Shown: positions 49,639 to 50,653 of the stretch, piece by piece
How positions within the stretch are numbered: the first letter of the stretch is position 1
Layout: every line of letters begins with the position of its first letter
Assembly (NCBI GenBank): GCA_019243635.1
Contig: JAFAUB010000145.1
Location: 1-50,653, forward strand
Length of the DNA: 50,653 bases
Origin: Pseudonocardiales bacterium
GTDB taxonomy: Bacteria; Actinomycetota; Actinomycetes; Mycobacteriales; Pseudonocardiaceae
Direction: 5' to 3'
Notes under the pieces: model-generated
Database searches by the model: none
What the model saw: only the letters and a program-made list of their open reading frames with translations
What the model was told of the DNA's origin: nothing
Program-made: the position numbers and the translations under genes

Positions 49639-50530
49639 ATGTCCAAGCTCTCCTTCGCGCGGCCTTCACGCTCGGGCTGCAATCGACGCTCGCGGCTCAG
49701 CAGATTTTCACCGATCGGGTGACGGAGATCGCGGCGTTTGACGCTTCTCTGGAGTCGCTACAGCGGTCCCTCTCGGCGGCCGAGCTGTCGCCGGTTATAG
49801 ACAGAAGCGTGCCACGAACAAACGTTCTGGTGTATTTCGGTGTCGGTGGAATCGGTAAGACGGCACTCTCCCAAGAGCTCGAAAACCGTTTTGTCAATCA
49901 TTGCCGAGGCTCGACGGAGGGGACGCGCGCGGCTATCCGTTTCGACTTCGCCGAGACTGCGACGTTCGATGTCGAGTCGTATGTTCTGCGGTTACGTGCT
50001 GGTCTGGGGCATCTAGCCAGAAGCTGGCCGGCATTCGATATAGCGTTCGGCGTCTACTGGGAGCGCGCTCATCCGGGGAGCCGTTGCATGAGTTCATCAA
50101 CCGAGACTCGGTCTTGCGGAGGGTCGCTCGCTCCGTCGGGCTCTCAGAGCAGATCTCCGCGACGCTCGCTGACATGGTCGGCGCGGCGCTTCCAGGTGTC
50201 GCTAAAGCGACTCAAGTCGTAGGTGGCCTTCTGTACGGCCAGGCCAAGAAGGCCGTAGCGCGGCACCGTACCCTGAGTGAGTGCGAGATTCTCGGCGATC
50301 TTCTCGATGCCGACGCTGATTTCGAGACGCTCTCTTATCTCCCTTATCTTCTGGCCTGGGAGCTGGATCGTCTCCCGCAGCCGCGAGTCCGGGCGATGGT
50401 GCTCTTGGACACGTTCGAAGAAGTGACGTCACGGAGCACCCGGGATCTGGAGCGGTGGCTCCAGCGCTCGGTGTTCCTGATGCCGAACGTCCTCTTCGTG
50501 ATCACAGGGCTTGGGCTCAAACGGTCGTAG
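49639..50530 (+). pseudogene. P-loop (STAND-like) NTPase, two frameshifts and truncated
   Basis: ATG at 49639 (MSKLS) leads after a one-base loss near 49650-49656 into AAFTLGLQSTLAAQQIFTDR, then TNVLVYFGVGGIGKTALSQE with Walker A. A second loss of one G in the run at about 50073-50079 moves the frame to EPLHEFINRDSVLRRVARSV, LLYGQAKKAVARHRTL, and the Walker B-like VRAMVLLDTFEEVT, then VLFVITG. After that the sequence departs and stops (LGLKRS), next to an IS30-like transposase start. It resembles the ATPase part of actinobacterial STAND proteins with TPR tails. Three lesions make it non-functional. Confidence 0.7.
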
Positions 50531-50606
50531 CGACAGGCCTTTATTCTAGCAGAATTTGATCTGCTAAGATGTCCCCTTTCTGGGGAATATTCTGGGGGGA
50601 TGGTTG

Positions 50607-50653
50607 ATGAGTGGGGGTGTGCCGTTGTGCGCCGAGGAACGGGAGACGATCTC
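50607..50653 (+). CDS. IS30-type transposase, N-terminal end only (cut by window)
   Basis: The frame MSGGVPLCAEERETI resembles the start of IS30-family transposases (GRPLSxxEREEI). It begins right after the truncated NTPase and a short inverted repeat (TAGCAGA 50547-50553, TCTGCTA 50560-50566). An IS30-like insertion is therefore the likely cause of the truncation. Only 15 codons are visible, so this is tentative. Confidence 0.45.
   Translation, partial: MSGGVPLCAEERETI

Overview
The window is high-GC actinomycete chromosome. Gene order in three blocks matches Mycobacteriales/Pseudonocardiales: ctaD-serB; dinG-pncB-clpS-DUF2017-mec-cysO-cysM-rhomboid-murI-MBL-rph-rdgB (the order around Rv1329c-Rv1341 of M. 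tuberculosis); and uvrC-rapZ-yvcK-whiA-gap-pgk-tpiA-secG. RbpA, WhiA, XRE/DUF397 genes and frequent GTG starts with GTGA stop/start overlaps fit a sporulating, Pseudonocardiaceae-like organism. The genus cannot be fixed from this alone.

Layout. 1-3.6 kb is a graveyard of mobile DNA: an ISKra4-type transposase (frameshifted, truncated), an IS256-type transposase (amber codon, truncated) and a serine recombinase without its catalytic domain. 3.5-15.7 kb is ordinary chromosome: sthA, a zinc metallopeptidase, an SDR, a quinone oxidoreductase, a metallophosphoesterase, an L,D-transpeptidase, ctaD, serB and a family-3 glycosidase. 16.5-18.7 kb holds two Crp/Fnr-type regulators around a PycTM-like (DUF5706) membrane protein, a cyclic-nucleotide theme without a visible cyclase. 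18.7-29.4 kb is the conserved housekeeping block, including the Mec-CysO-CysM protein-thiocarboxylate route to cysteine.

29.6-37.2 kb is the accessory island. It has a small TIR protein translationally coupled to a 1159-residue protein (TIR-like region, NACHT NTPase, pentapeptide repeats, four near-identical WD40 repeats), which looks like a bacterial NLR-type defence or self-recognition pair. It is followed by two broken DUF397 genes, a possible broken WhiB-like gene, a 74-residue small protein, an XRE regulator and a DUF5131 fragment. 37.2-39.9 kb is an ABC exporter between a dead and a live copy of the same marR gene, the trace of a tandem duplication. 39.9-48.6 kb is the uvrC-to-rbpA block: nucleotide excision repair, RapZ/YvcK/WhiA and lower glycolysis. 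From 48.9 kb the DNA is gene-poor, then carries a frameshifted P-loop NTPase cut short beside an entering IS30-type transposase.

The two most interesting items are the TIR/NACHT/WD40 operon and the Crp-PycTM-Crp locus. A third is CysO: its C-terminus runs ten residues past the diglycine that should be its reactive end, into a perfect 23-bp hairpin whose loop carries the stop codon.
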